NCBI RefSeq assembly: GCF_023806125.1
Contig: NZ_JAMSKT010000003.1
Coordinates: forward strand, 124,001-188,000
DNA length: 64,000 nt
Direction of reading: 5' to 3'
Source: Clostridium caldaquaticum
GTDB lineage: Bacteria; Bacillota; Clostridia; Clostridiales; Clostridiaceae
Part shown: positions 7,781 through 16,113 of the stretch, piece after piece
Numbering within the stretch: the first letter of the stretch is position 1
Layout: the number at the start of each line of letters is the position of its first letter
The notes under the pieces: generated by a model
Told to the model about the DNA's origin: nothing
Seen by the model: the letters and a program-made list of their open reading frames with translations, nothing else
The model's database searches: none
Made by a program: the position numbers and the translations under genes

Positions 7781-8890
7781 TTAGTCTTCAAACTTAATTT
7801 CTTTTCCTGATTCAGCTGATTTATATATTGCATCTAATATTTTTGTTACAACAAATGCCTGCTCCGGTTTAACTAGTGGCTCACCATCATTAATTATAGC
7901 TTCAAGCCATTGTTTTGCTTCAATAGTTCCTGGCTCTGATGCTCCGCCTTCAAAATAAGCAATATGTCCTGCTGCTGAATTTTTCTCTTCTGTTAACATC
8001 CCATTATGAGCTCTGTTGTAAATTAATTCGTTTTCTGCATAACTCATACCTGATTTTATTTCTGCTCCTGCTTTTGTTCCGCAAAGAGTTGTTGAAGCTT
8101 CTTTTGATTCTGTTACATTTAATGCCCAAGCAGCCTCTAAGAAAATAGTTGCTCCATTTTCCATCTTTATAAATCCAAATGCTGAGTCTTCTACTTCATA
8201 AGTTTTTGGATCCCATGGTCCAAACATGTTTCCTTCAGGACCATGCTCTAATGTTCCGAGTTTCTGGAATACAGAACCTGTTACTGATACAGGCTTATAG
8301 TTATCCATCATCCAAAGTGTTATATCAAGTGCATGTGTTCCGATATCTATTAATGGTCCGCCGCCTTGAAGTGATTTATCTGGGAAAACACCCCATGTTG
8401 GAACTGCTCTTCTTCTAACTGCATGAGCTTTAGCAAAATAAATATCACCTAGCTCGTCCTTTTCGCAGGCTGCATGTAAAGATTGTACTTCTGGACGGAA
8501 TCTGTTTTGGTATCCAATTGTGAATTTCTTACCTGACTTTTTCCAAGCATCTATCATTGCCTTAGCAGCTTCTGTGTTGTGAGCCATTGGCTTTTCGCAC
8601 ATTACATGCTTTCCAGCTTCAAATGCAGCTACAGTTATTGGACTGTGTGATACGTTTGGAGTTAATACATGAACTACATCAATTGATTCATCTTTTAATA
8701 ATTCATTATAGTCAGTATAAACCTTTGCATCTTCTGTACCATATTCTTTTGCTGCCTTTACTGCTCTTTCTTCAATTATGTCACAAAAAGCAACTATTTC
8801 GCATAAATCCTTGTTGAACTTCAATGCTGGAAGATGCTTGTTATTTGCAATACCTCCACAACCTATTATTCCCACTTTTAGTTTACCCAT
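7781..8890 (-). CDS. Gfo/Idh/MocA-family NAD(P)-dependent sugar dehydrogenase 1 (candidate glycoside 3-oxidase)
   Basis: 369 residues. Rossmann motif GIIGCGGIA at 8-15, the family signature E99-K100-P101 with catalytic Lys100, and [14 protein letters not shown] at 176-189 with D182 and H186 as the conserved active-site pair. Family members oxidise or reduce a sugar hydroxyl with a nicotinamide cofactor. In characterised C-glycoside degraders a member of this family (DgpA) oxidises C3 of the glucose before CGD acts, and the association here with three CGD pairs makes that role likely. It is monocistronic or leads a short unit: own shared-type promoter upstream and a terminator directly after. 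Not distinguishable by sequence alone from myo-inositol or glucose-fructose type relatives. Confidence 0.85.
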   Translation of the reverse strand: MGKLKVGIIGCGGIANNKHLPALKFNKDLCEIVAFCDIIEERAVKAAKEYGTEDAKVYTDYNELLKDESIDVVHVLTPNVSHSPITVAAFEAGKHVMCEKPMAHNTEAAKAMIDAWKKSGKKFTIGYQNRFRPEVQSLHAACEKDELGDIYFAKAHAVRRRAVPTWGVFPDKSLQGGGPLIDIGTHALDITLWMMDNYKPVSVTGSVFQKLGTLEHGPEGNMFGPWDPKTYEVEDSAFGFIKMENGATIFLEAAWALNVTESKEASTTLCGTKAGAEIKSGMSYAENELIYNRAHNGMLTEEKNSAAGHIAYFEGGASEPGTIEAKQWLEAIINDGEPLVKPEQAFVVTKILDAIYKSAESGKEIKFED

Positions 8891-8939
8891 TTTTATTACC
8901 TCACTTTTTTATTAATTTTATTATTACTTCATTAATGCT

Positions 8940-8972
8940 ATTATAGCTTTTTAATATATGAAAACGCATTCT
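8940..8972 (-). promoter_or_regulatory. Promoter with cre-like element upstream of dehydrogenase 1
   Basis: On the minus strand a TATAAT -10 (8940-8945) lies 19 nt after a cre-like 15-mer (8958-8972; + strand ATGAAAACGCATTCT), which differs from the published cre consensus WTGNAANCGNWWNCAW at one position. There is no good -35. The same layout occurs at 10273-10305 and 12152-12184. Confidence 0.55.
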
Positions 8973-9102
8973 ATTAATTGTCCATTTATGCTAATAATTT
9001 TGTCTTTAAATGAATTTTTTTCTATATGCATTCTAAAAAGATTAAAAAATTGAATAAAATTATTAATCTAAAGCATATGACTTTTAATCTCAAAAAATAA
9101 AC

Positions 9103-9142
9103 AAAGCGTATTACAAATAATATACATACTGCAATACGCTTT
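9103..9142 (-). terminator. Terminator of dehydrogenase 2
   Basis: Stem arms AAAGCGTATT (9103-9112) and AATACGCTTT (9133-9142), followed on the minus strand by GTTTATTTTTT. It lies 16 bp past the stop at 9159. Confidence 0.8.
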
Positions 9143-9158
9143 ACTAATCAAATTTTAT

Positions 9159-10217
9159 TTATTCAAAATCAACACTTTTTCCTGTTTCTGCTGATTTTCT
9201 TGCTGCTTCCATTACAGCAAGAACTCTTCTTACCTGATCTGGCTTTACAATAAATTCTTCTTCACCTTTTAATGCCTTCAGGAAGTTTTCAAAATACATG
9301 ATGTGATCAACATCAACCTGTGGTAAATCCTCTGTTACTAAAACACCTGGCTGTGGCGGTCCAAAGGAACGTGTAGGACCTGATGCAGTCATAGTAGTTT
9401 TGCCAGGTACATTTGTAAGCAGTCTTGTAGTTCTTGCAATCTTTCCAACTGGATCAAAACCGTCAAGGTACATGCTTCCTTTGTTTCCTCCAATAAACCA
9501 GTGACGTTCAAACCATTTTTCTTTGTCTGCAAGGAAGTAAGTACCAAGTTCAACTTCTCCAACTATACCATTTTCGAATCTGAAAATGATTTTAAAGTAA
9601 TCATCTACTTCTTCATTTATAACATTACGCACATCTGCAAAAATAGTTTTTATTTTAGAATCTACCATCCAAAGCAGCTGGTCTATTAAATGTACTCCCC
9701 AGTCATACAACATACCGCCGCCGTATTTTTTATAAACATGCCAATCGTGCATGTTTCCGTTAATTCCATAAAGCATAGTCTGAATTGTGTATACATCGCC
9801 AACCATATTATTGTCGTAAACTTCTTTTGAAATGCGGAAGTCTTTATCCCAGCGTCTCTGCTGATGAACAGAGAATTTAACACCGCTTTCTTTAACTACT
9901 TCCATCATCTCATCAAATTCTTCAACTGATAATGCTGCAGGCTTTTCCAGAAGAATATGCTTTCCTGCCTTTGCTGCTTTAATAACAGCTTCTTTGTGTA
10001 CATGATTGCTGACAGATAAAATAACTACATCAATTTCTTTTATTGCAAGCAGCTCATCCATACTCTTAAATACTTTTACCCCTTCTGGTGCATCTGACAA
10101 TTTTTCATCATCTATATCACAAACTGCCACTAATTCTGCTTCTTCCAATTTTGCTAAAGTATTTGCGTGAACATGTCCCATAAATCCAAATCCAATTATT
10201 CCAAACTTTATGCTCAT
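9159..10217 (-). CDS. Gfo/Idh/MocA-family NAD(P)-dependent sugar dehydrogenase 2
   Basis: 352 residues from the ATG at 10217, 11 nt after AAAGGAG; an upstream TTG extension of 15 codons lies closer to the promoter and has no RBS. Rossmann motif GIIGFGFMG at 6-14, E91-K92-P93 with catalytic Lys92, and GGGMLYDWGVHLID at 166-179 with D172 and H176. The protein differs clearly from dehydrogenase 1 and does not look like a recent duplicate. Its own promoter carries a variant of the shared cre-like element. With two such enzymes near the CGD genes, one may oxidise the glycoside at C3 and the other may reduce the released 3-keto sugar, or each may serve a different CGD. Substrate unknown. Confidence 0.85.
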   Translation of the reverse strand: MSIKFGIIGFGFMGHVHANTLAKLEEAELVAVCDIDDEKLSDAPEGVKVFKSMDELLAIKEIDVVILSVSNHVHKEAVIKAAKAGKHILLEKPAALSVEEFDEMMEVVKESGVKFSVHQQRRWDKDFRISKEVYDNNMVGDVYTIQTMLYGINGNMHDWHVYKKYGGGMLYDWGVHLIDQLLWMVDSKIKTIFADVRNVINEEVDDYFKIIFRFENGIVGEVELGTYFLADKEKWFERHWFIGGNKGSMYLDGFDPVGKIARTTRLLTNVPGKTTMTASGPTRSFGPPQPGVLVTEDLPQVDVDHIMYFENFLKALKGEEEFIVKPDQVRRVLAVMEAARKSAETGKSVDFE

Positions 10218-10272
10218 AGCCTTATCAACTCCTTTATTTTTTATATAATCTTTTATAACCAACTATAGCTTA

Positions 10273-10305
10273 ATTATATATCAAACTTTTATGTAATGCA
10301 TTGCA
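10273..10305 (-). promoter_or_regulatory. Promoter with cre-like variant upstream of dehydrogenase 2
   Basis: TATAAT (10273-10278, minus strand) with a related 15-mer (10291-10305; + strand ATGTAATGCATTGCA) 18 nt upstream. The flanks AATTATATATCAA..TT are nearly identical to those of the promoter at 12152, which supports a common origin or a common regulator. Confidence 0.5.
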
Positions 10306-10370
10306 AATATTATTTAATTATATATTGAAATTTAACTTAAACTTATATTACAAAATAAATATAAAAAAGC

Positions 10371-10401
10371 AGGTTAAAATCTAAAATATAAATTTTAACC
10401 T
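10371..10401 (-). terminator. Terminator of the CGD copy 2 operon (AGGTTAAAAT stem family)
   Basis: Arms AGGTTAAAAT (10371-10380) and ATTTTAACCT (10392-10401), then a T-rich tract on the minus strand. The same stem sequence recurs at 12249-12285 and 14978-15014. Confidence 0.75.
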
Positions 10402-10441
10402 ATTCTTTTCATAACACTAATTTTAAATTTTATATCCTTAA

Positions 10442-10783
10442 TTATTTAACACAAGGCTGTAATACATCCCAATGCTCTGCCAGTTTTCCATCTTGTATCC
10501 TGTATATATCCACTACTCTGCATTTTGTATTACCCTCTGAGTCTATATTTTTTAAATAAACTGCAATCATATCATCTTCTGAAATCATCTTTTCAATTCT
10601 TAAACAAAATTCAGGGTTCTCAATAAATTTATTAGCAAAAGCCTCCATCAAAGCTTTTCTTCCTTGTCCTACTCCTGGATTATGCTGTATATAATCTTCT
10701 CTTACATACTTTTCAGCTGCCTCAATATTGTGATCATTAAAAAACTCTTGATAAAATGCTGTAACAAGTTCTTTATTATTCAT
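10442..10783 (-). CDS. SnoaL-like / NTF2-fold protein
   Basis: 113 residues with the NTF2-like cone fold pattern: FYQEFFNDHNIEAAEKYV, then DYIQHNPGVGQGRKAL, IAVYLKNID, VVDIYRIQDGKLAEHWDV. This is the SnoaL-like polyketide-cyclase superfamily, small barrels that bind hydrophobic aromatic or polyketide ligands and often do acid-base catalysis through His/Asp. It is 21 bp downstream of CGD beta copy 2 and is the last gene of that operon, ending before a terminator. Binding or isomerising the aromatic aglycone released by CGD is an attractive inference. It has no signal peptide. Its RBS is AAGAGGAG. Confidence 0.75.
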   Translation of the reverse strand: MNNKELVTAFYQEFFNDHNIEAAEKYVREDYIQHNPGVGQGRKALMEAFANKFIENPEFCLRIEKMISEDDMIAVYLKNIDSEGNTKCRVVDIYRIQDGKLAEHWDVLQPCVK

Positions 10784-10804
10784 TATTATTCTCCTCTTTT
10801 CTAT

Positions 10805-11209
10805 CTATACTAAAATTAATGTTCTTTTATGCAGTTTACTGCTAATAAGCTCATCCATAACAGGAGGCATATAGGAAGAACTGTATGCATAGCTAAGCGT
10901 AATATCATGAACTCCCTGCTCTAAACCGCCTTCTTTGAAAACAGTAAGAGTTGCCAGTTCTAATAGTCCCCAATGAACATCTCCTAATTCATACATTTCA
11001 TCCTGCTTGTAAGTCACTCCATTTATAGTCCAAGTAATCTGATCACCAGTGAAAGTTTCTCCATCAACCTTTACAGTAGCCGGACGAAGCTGTGAAAGCC
11101 ATAACCCTCTATAATACAAAGACCTGATATTAAATTGAAATCCTACAACTTTTCCATCACGCTCCACGTTTCTAAATCCTCTTGATTGAATACACTCTTT
11201 TTCAAGCAT
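10805..11209 (-). CDS. C-glycoside deglycosidase beta subunit-like protein (DUF6379 family), copy 2
   Basis: 134 residues sharing GFQF, LYYRG, VDGE, DEM, KEGGL..GVHDI and SYMP with copies 1 and 3, although overall identity looks low. It lies 15 bp after its alpha partner (alpha-beta order) with an AAGGAGGGAG RBS. Expected to form a heterocomplex with the 297-residue alpha subunit. Expression with the SnoaL-like gene downstream is implied by the 21-bp gap. Confidence 0.8.
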   Translation of the reverse strand: MLEKECIQSRGFRNVERDGKVVGFQFNIRSLYYRGLWLSQLRPATVKVDGETFTGDQITWTINGVTYKQDEMYELGDVHWGLLELATLTVFKEGGLEQGVHDITLSYAYSSSYMPPVMDELISSKLHKRTLILV

Positions 11210-11224
11210 AGTTTTTCTCCCTCC

Positions 11225-12118
11225 TTATTCACCCAATAATCGTTTCAGCATTATATGATGTCTGCGCAATTGTTCTGAAGCACCTCCAGTAATTCTTGCT
11301 TTTGGTCCCTCATACTCGCTTAACAAATATCCATCCCAATTATTTTTTATTAAAGTGTTTACAATCTCTTCATATGGAATAGTCATCTCTTTAAAATCTT
11401 CTGACATCTTCAAAAATTTAGCATGACAACAGTATACATATGGAAGCAATGGGATAATATCTTCAACCGGGCTATGATCGCAGGGAGGCATTACAAAGCC
11501 GTCAGGCCCTATTTCTCCTGGTAAAAGAGAACCAGTCTGAAATACACTAAAATCAATATTAAGCCCAAAGTACTTAGTACCTGTCTGCTCAATAAATTCT
11601 ATATAATCATCAACTATTTTTGATTTTAAAACCGTAGGTGCGTGAATTTCAGGACACATTCGCACATTATATTCTTCTGCCAAAGGCAGAGCCATTTTTA
11701 TAAATTCTCTCCAATTTGATACAGGTGTCAGATTATCATCAATAACACCTAATTTTGTTCGAAGTATGGTAAATCCTAATCTGTTAGCTATTTTAAAATC
11801 ACGTACCAGCATATCATAGGATTCTTTAGTTGTTAGTTCTCTTCCTTTATAAAGACGTGAATCCACCCAGTGACCATATTCAACTGGTATAATATCATAT
11901 TTTTCAATTAGTTTATCCCAGTTTTCCAGCCATTCTTCACTAGGGTTTGGGTAACCTTCCACATGTGAATTACCTAAGATTTCTAAACCTCTTGCTCCCA
12001 TATCCTGCATTTCAGCAAGCATATCTTCTAAATTCATTGTAACTCCATATTCTCCCTGATAGCTGTAAATGGATACACCTCGTTTTGGCTTTCCTGTTTT
12101 TTTTAAATTATTATCCAT
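11225..12118 (-). CDS. C-glycoside deglycosidase alpha subunit-like TIM-barrel protein, copy 2 (short form)
   Basis: 297 residues. It shares GVSIYSYQGEY near the N-terminus and LLSEYEG near the C-terminus with the other alpha copies. Metal ligands: E157 (PEIHAP), D189 (NIDFS), H232 (CCHAKF), E268 (LSEYEG), with H159 beside E157. Only ~43 residues separate D189 and H232, against 84 and 92 in copies 1 and 3, so this copy lacks the insertion that precedes the His strand. In its place is a Gly/Pro/Cys-rich stretch (GPDGFVMPPCDHSP). This suggests a different substrate pocket. First gene of the operon alpha-beta-SnoaL, with its own cre-like promoter. Confidence 0.8.
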   Translation of the reverse strand: MDNNLKKTGKPKRGVSIYSYQGEYGVTMNLEDMLAEMQDMGARGLEILGNSHVEGYPNPSEEWLENWDKLIEKYDIIPVEYGHWVDSRLYKGRELTTKESYDMLVRDFKIANRLGFTILRTKLGVIDDNLTPVSNWREFIKMALPLAEEYNVRMCPEIHAPTVLKSKIVDDYIEFIEQTGTKYFGLNIDFSVFQTGSLLPGEIGPDGFVMPPCDHSPVEDIIPLLPYVYCCHAKFLKMSEDFKEMTIPYEEIVNTLIKNNWDGYLLSEYEGPKARITGGASEQLRRHHIMLKRLLGE

Positions 12119-12151
12119 ATTACTTATAACCCCTTTTTTAGTATTTTTTTA

Positions 12152-12184
12152 ATTATATATCAACTTCTAATGTAAACGCATTCT
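12152..12184 (-). promoter_or_regulatory. Promoter with cre-like element upstream of CGD copy 2 operon
   Basis: TATAAT (12152-12157, minus strand) with the cre-like 15-mer at 12170-12184 (+ strand ATGTAAACGCATTCT), 19 nt apart as at 8940-8972. One mismatch to the cre consensus. The hexamer at the expected -35 place (TGCGTT) is poor, so the promoter probably depends on, or is occluded by, a regulator binding the 15-mer. Confidence 0.55.
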
Positions 12185-12248
12185 TCCTTTTGTCTAATTA
12201 TATTTAAAACCTTAATATATTCTCATATTTGAACCATAATTAACAAAA

Positions 12249-12285
12249 AACAGGTTAAAATTTAATATGTAAATTTTAACCTGTT
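12249..12285 (-). terminator. Terminator of the AraC-GH39 gene (AGGTTAAAAT stem family)
   Basis: Perfect 15-bp inverted repeat (12249-12263 with 12271-12285, core AACAGGTTAAAATTT) with a 7-nt loop and a minus-strand T6 run. It lies 6 bp past the stop. Confidence 0.85.
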
Positions 12286-12291
12286 AAACAA

Positions 12292-14799
12292 TTAATTATA
12301 TTCAAATGTAATTTCAAATAAATTTACTTCATGTGGTTCAAGAAGACTCTCTATTTTTAACTCCTCCGCACTTTCAATATAGAAAATTGTTTGCTGCGGC
12401 ACACAAATTTGCTTTAAATAGTCAATTTCAGCTTTTCTAAGATTATAAATGGCATTCATCTTCAACCATTCATCAAAAATACTTCCATGTTCTCTGTTTA
12501 ATGTATATTTTTTTATTCTATAACGTCCAGTTCTTATTCCTTTTAGGATAATATTTAACTGCAGATTTTGCTGGTCTTCAAAAATACTGTAGTACTTATC
12601 CAAGCTTACAGAAGTTTCTTCATTTAAGCAGTACATATAATCAAAATGCTTGTAGTTATAAGTTATTATTTCATAATTATATAAGGATTTACTAGTTATT
12701 ATGTAACCATCACCTTTTTTTATAAGTGTACTACCTAGGCTTGCTAACATCTGATAAGCATAAAATCCCGGTTTTCTAATGCCGTTTGCACTAATCAGTC
12801 CCATATCTCCATAAAGTAGTGTCTTGGAATCTTTTAATTCCCCGGAAATATCTGAACAGAACCAGTAGCCAAAGCTTTTTGCAGCATCTAAAGTATCAAC
12901 AATGTTTTTTACTATATATGCTCCTTTAAAAGTTGTATCATTAGCAGGCTGTCGATGAGATACACTGCAGTTCCACTCAGTAACATGTATTTCCGGAATA
13001 ACAATTCCTGAAGTTTTTAACATTTTACGAACTGCATTTAAGTACATTGTAGTATAGTTCCTGTCTCTTGAAGGAAGTAATCGCGGCAAATTACTATCTG
13101 AGTTAGCTTTTTTATCCTCAATTACATCATAAGGATATAAATATATAGAAAAGAAATCAGGTATAACTCCGCTTTTTTCCCATTGTTCTAATAACTTTGG
13201 AACCCATTTTATATTCATTTCCGGATTTAAACCTGGTCCCCCAACTTTTGCATTAGGAACTATTTGTTTTATAACCCTATAATAATTCAGGAAGATTTCC
13301 ATGTATTTATCAAAACTTCCTTCCCAGAAGCTATATTGCTTTTCTCCTTCCTTCCAAATTTCAAAGTACCACTGTGATACCTCACCTATACCATATCGAT
13401 TGACACAATGTATAATAAATTTTTCCAGCCTATCTAAATATTCTTTACCAGTTCTTCGTTTACGTGATGCACTTTTAAAATACATAATCTTATCAGATGC
13501 GATATTTAATACTTTTGCTTTATTTCCTAACTCAATAAACGGCTTTAATCCTATGCTGTATAAAAAATCAATAAGCTTATCTATTTTATTAAAATTATAA
13601 TTTGATTCTTCCTCTTGCTGCTGTTCACCGTCTATAAGCATTTCATCACTAAAGACACCTTGAAATCTTGCATATTTAAATTTAATTGTACTTTGTATAT
13701 CAATTAAATGCTGCTGCATATCAGACCTTAATCCATCAGGTGCATATCCTAAGTTTATAAGGTTTTTCCAGGAATGATTAGTTTGTCCTGCCTTATCAGC
13801 ATTTATGTCTACAATTATATCTCTTTTTATTACTGAATCCTGCTGTGGAAGCCTATTATTAAGCTCCTCATCAGCAGCAACATATTTCGTTAACTGCTCA
13901 GCAGCCTTTTCATATTCAACCTGTATAATCTCTGAATATATGTTTTCGCTCTCCTCAGTAACTGATTGTTTTTTTCTGATTTGATTTCTATACTCTGCAG
14001 GTGTAGTATTATATTCTTCCTTAAAGCTTTTATTGAAAGCAACTAAATTAGGAAATCCATTGTTCATGGCAATTTTAGTAACAGAATGATCTGTTCTTAT
14101 TAATTCCTTTACTGCCTGTGCTAAACGAAATCTATTTAAATACTTAGAAAACGTTATACCCATCTGTGCTTTAAAAAATTTGGATAAATATTCCGGTGTC
14201 AAATATTGTGAATTTGCAACATCGTGAAGTGAAATCTGCTGATTATAATTTTGTTTGATATAAACCAGAATATTGTTCATTCGTTCATTGTATTTATTAT
14301 TTTGAACATCTGTTAAATAATTTTCCTGAGAATCAGCTATTAAAAAATTTAAATTTAACAGATATATTAGTCTATATAATAAGGACATAATCTGCAGCTC
14401 ATAATTATCTTCCCTATTTGAGTATTCATACATAATTTTAGCTAATATTTTTCTTATAGTATCATATTTTTCATTTTTATTCAGAGAAGAATTACACAAA
14501 TACAAGCTCTGTTCTTTTTTTGATGCCTGGCTAAAAAATTCATAATCAACCTGCATAAATAAAACTAAGTTTTCTTTAACACCTTGGATTTCATAGATAT
14601 CACCATTATTAATCAATACAACATCAGCTTCAGTTAACTTGTAATGTTGATTATTTATTACTGTATTCAGCTCACCCTTTAAAACAAATAAAAATTCTAT
14701 ATTTTTCTGAATATTAGCAGGTATTTTCATAACATTGCTTAAATGTACTGTAAGCGGTAATCCAGAAACCATATCTTTTTTATCTTTATTGTCAAACAT
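12292..14799 (-). CDS. AraC-family regulator fused to a GH39 beta-xylosidase-like domain
   Basis: 835 residues in three parts: a cupin-type sensing domain (~15-90), a double helix-turn-helix AraC domain (~175-275, ISLHDVANSQYLTPEYLSKFF and SVTKIAMNNGFPNLVAFNKSFK), and a ~500-residue GH39-like TIM barrel (~330 onward). In the GH39 part the acid/base motif, normally WNEP, reads W482-K483-E484-G, and the nucleophile motif HVTEWN (E608) is intact, so both catalytic glutamates are present though the Asn before the first is Lys. There is no signal peptide, so the domain sits in the cytoplasm and probably senses a glycoside rather than feeding the cell. Own terminator downstream. The neighbouring CGD and ABC genes are likely targets (inference). 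Confidence 0.85.
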   Translation of the reverse strand: MFDNKDKKDMVSGLPLTVHLSNVMKIPANIQKNIEFLFVLKGELNTVINNQHYKLTEADVVLINNGDIYEIQGVKENLVLFMQVDYEFFSQASKKEQSLYLCNSSLNKNEKYDTIRKILAKIMYEYSNREDNYELQIMSLLYRLIYLLNLNFLIADSQENYLTDVQNNKYNERMNNILVYIKQNYNQQISLHDVANSQYLTPEYLSKFFKAQMGITFSKYLNRFRLAQAVKELIRTDHSVTKIAMNNGFPNLVAFNKSFKEEYNTTPAEYRNQIRKKQSVTEESENIYSEIIQVEYEKAAEQLTKYVAADEELNNRLPQQDSVIKRDIIVDINADKAGQTNHSWKNLINLGYAPDGLRSDMQQHLIDIQSTIKFKYARFQGVFSDEMLIDGEQQQEEESNYNFNKIDKLIDFLYSIGLKPFIELGNKAKVLNIASDKIMYFKSASRKRRTGKEYLDRLEKFIIHCVNRYGIGEVSQWYFEIWKEGEKQYSFWEGSFDKYMEIFLNYYRVIKQIVPNAKVGGPGLNPEMNIKWVPKLLEQWEKSGVIPDFFSIYLYPYDVIEDKKANSDSNLPRLLPSRDRNYTTMYLNAVRKMLKTSGIVIPEIHVTEWNCSVSHRQPANDTTFKGAYIVKNIVDTLDAAKSFGYWFCSDISGELKDSKTLLYGDMGLISANGIRKPGFYAYQMLASLGSTLIKKGDGYIITSKSLYNYEIITYNYKHFDYMYCLNEETSVSLDKYYSIFEDQQNLQLNIILKGIRTGRYRIKKYTLNREHGSIFDEWLKMNAIYNLRKAEIDYLKQICVPQQTIFYIESAEELKIESLLEPHEVNLFEITFEYN

Positions 14800-14977
14800 A
14801 TGATATCCCCTCTAAACTTTAGTAAATAAGTTCATTAAATCTAGATTATTTATTATATTATATATTTAATTATAATATAAAATCTATATTTAAAAAAAAC
14901 AAAAATCTTAAAAAATACTAGATTTTTATCCACCGTTTAATTATAACTATATAAGTAAGCATCTTTATTGATAAAAA

Positions 14978-15014
14978 GAACAGGCTAAAATTCACATAGT
15001 ATTTTAACCTGTTC
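14978..15014 (-). terminator. Terminator of the CUT2 ABC operon (AGGTTAAAAT stem family)
   Basis: 14-bp stem (14978-14991 with 15001-15014) with one G-U pair, sharing AACAGGYTAAAAT with the hairpins at 10371 and 12249. The following minus-strand tract is T-rich. It lies ~60 bp past the permease stop. The rest of 14800-15073 is the AT-rich upstream region of the AraC-GH39 gene, with no clear promoter. Confidence 0.75.
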
Positions 15015-15073
15015 CTTTGCTATTTGTATTCAATTAATCTAAGAATATAAGAATTCATGTTATTGTTTTATTG

Positions 15074-16093
15074 CTAAGCAGCTTTCTGTGCCTTCTTTAC
15101 TTTAATCTGTTTCTGGTATGTGTCATAACCGATAGCTGCAAGAAGTATTATACCTTTTGCAACATATTGCGGATAGATACCCATTCCAACAAGCTGCATT
15201 CCGTTTGCTAGTACTCCAAGTATTAAAACTGCTACAACTACATTGGATATCTTGCCTTCACCGCCGGCAAAGCTTATTCCTCCAAGTACTGCTCCTGTTA
15301 TACAGGTAAATACTGCATCTCCTCCCATACCTGCATTTGCACTTCCTGTTCTTGCAGTTAATATTATACCTGCAACAGCTATAAACATACCTGCTATCAT
15401 AAAGGCAGCAACAGATATGAATTCGATATTTATACCTGCAAGTCTTGCAGCTTCTTTGTTACCACCCACTGCATATATATATCTTCCAAAATAAGTCTTA
15501 TTAAGTATAAAGCTTGCAATTAGTACCATAACAACCATTATGATAACACAAATTGGTATTCCGAAAACATACCGCTGTCCAATAGCTTTAAAGCTGATTG
15601 GAAGATTAAAATAAGACTTAGAATTAGATATTAAATAAGCTATACCCTGATAAATTGTCATAGTACCTAATGTAACAACCATTGTATGAACATTTAATAT
15701 GTTTGAAAAATAACCATTTATAAATCCTAAAAGAGCACCTGTTACTATACCTAGTAAAACACAGAGCCAAACTGGCAGCTGAACCTGCAGCATTAATATA
15801 CATGTTACTATTGACACTAATGATATTTGGTAGGAAACAGAAAGGTCTGCACCACCTGCAATCATTATTAGTGAAATACCAATTGTAGCCACTATAACAT
15901 AAGCATTCTGCACAAATACATTTGTAAGGTTTGACACAGTTAAAAATTTATCTGATGCCACTCCAAATACTGCAATTGCAAGAATTAACACACATATGAG
16001 ATAATATTTTTTTAATATTCTAAAAAATAATCCAGTTGATTTTTCTGATGCCATTGTTTTTCCAGTTGTAACAACTTGTCCTTTTCCACTCAT
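15074..16093 (-). CDS. CUT2-type sugar ABC transporter permease (RbsC-like)
   Basis: 339 residues, strongly hydrophobic with about 8-10 membrane segments (first at ~30-50). Typical RbsC/BPD_transp_2 stretches are present: IGISLIMIAGGADLSVS, NGYFSNILNVHTMVVTLGTMTIYQGIAYL and AVLGGISFAGGEG. It would form the membrane channel of the importer encoded with the ATPase (20 bp upstream) and the lipoprotein further upstream. The substrate is probably a monosaccharide or a small glycoside. Last gene of its operon. RBS AAGGAGATG. Confidence 0.9.
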   Translation of the reverse strand: MSGKGQVVTTGKTMASEKSTGLFFRILKKYYLICVLILAIAVFGVASDKFLTVSNLTNVFVQNAYVIVATIGISLIMIAGGADLSVSYQISLVSIVTCILMLQVQLPVWLCVLLGIVTGALLGFINGYFSNILNVHTMVVTLGTMTIYQGIAYLISNSKSYFNLPISFKAIGQRYVFGIPICVIIMVVMVLIASFILNKTYFGRYIYAVGGNKEAARLAGINIEFISVAAFMIAGMFIAVAGIILTARTGSANAGMGGDAVFTCITGAVLGGISFAGGEGKISNVVVAVLILGVLANGMQLVGMGIYPQYVAKGIILLAAIGYDTYQKQIKVKKAQKAA

Positions 16094-16113
16094 TTTTTAT
16101 TTCATCTCCTTCT

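Noticed and set aside
9686-9883. Alternate-frame open frame inside dehydrogenase 2
   Set aside because: Shadow of the real gene: same strand, wrong frame, no RBS.
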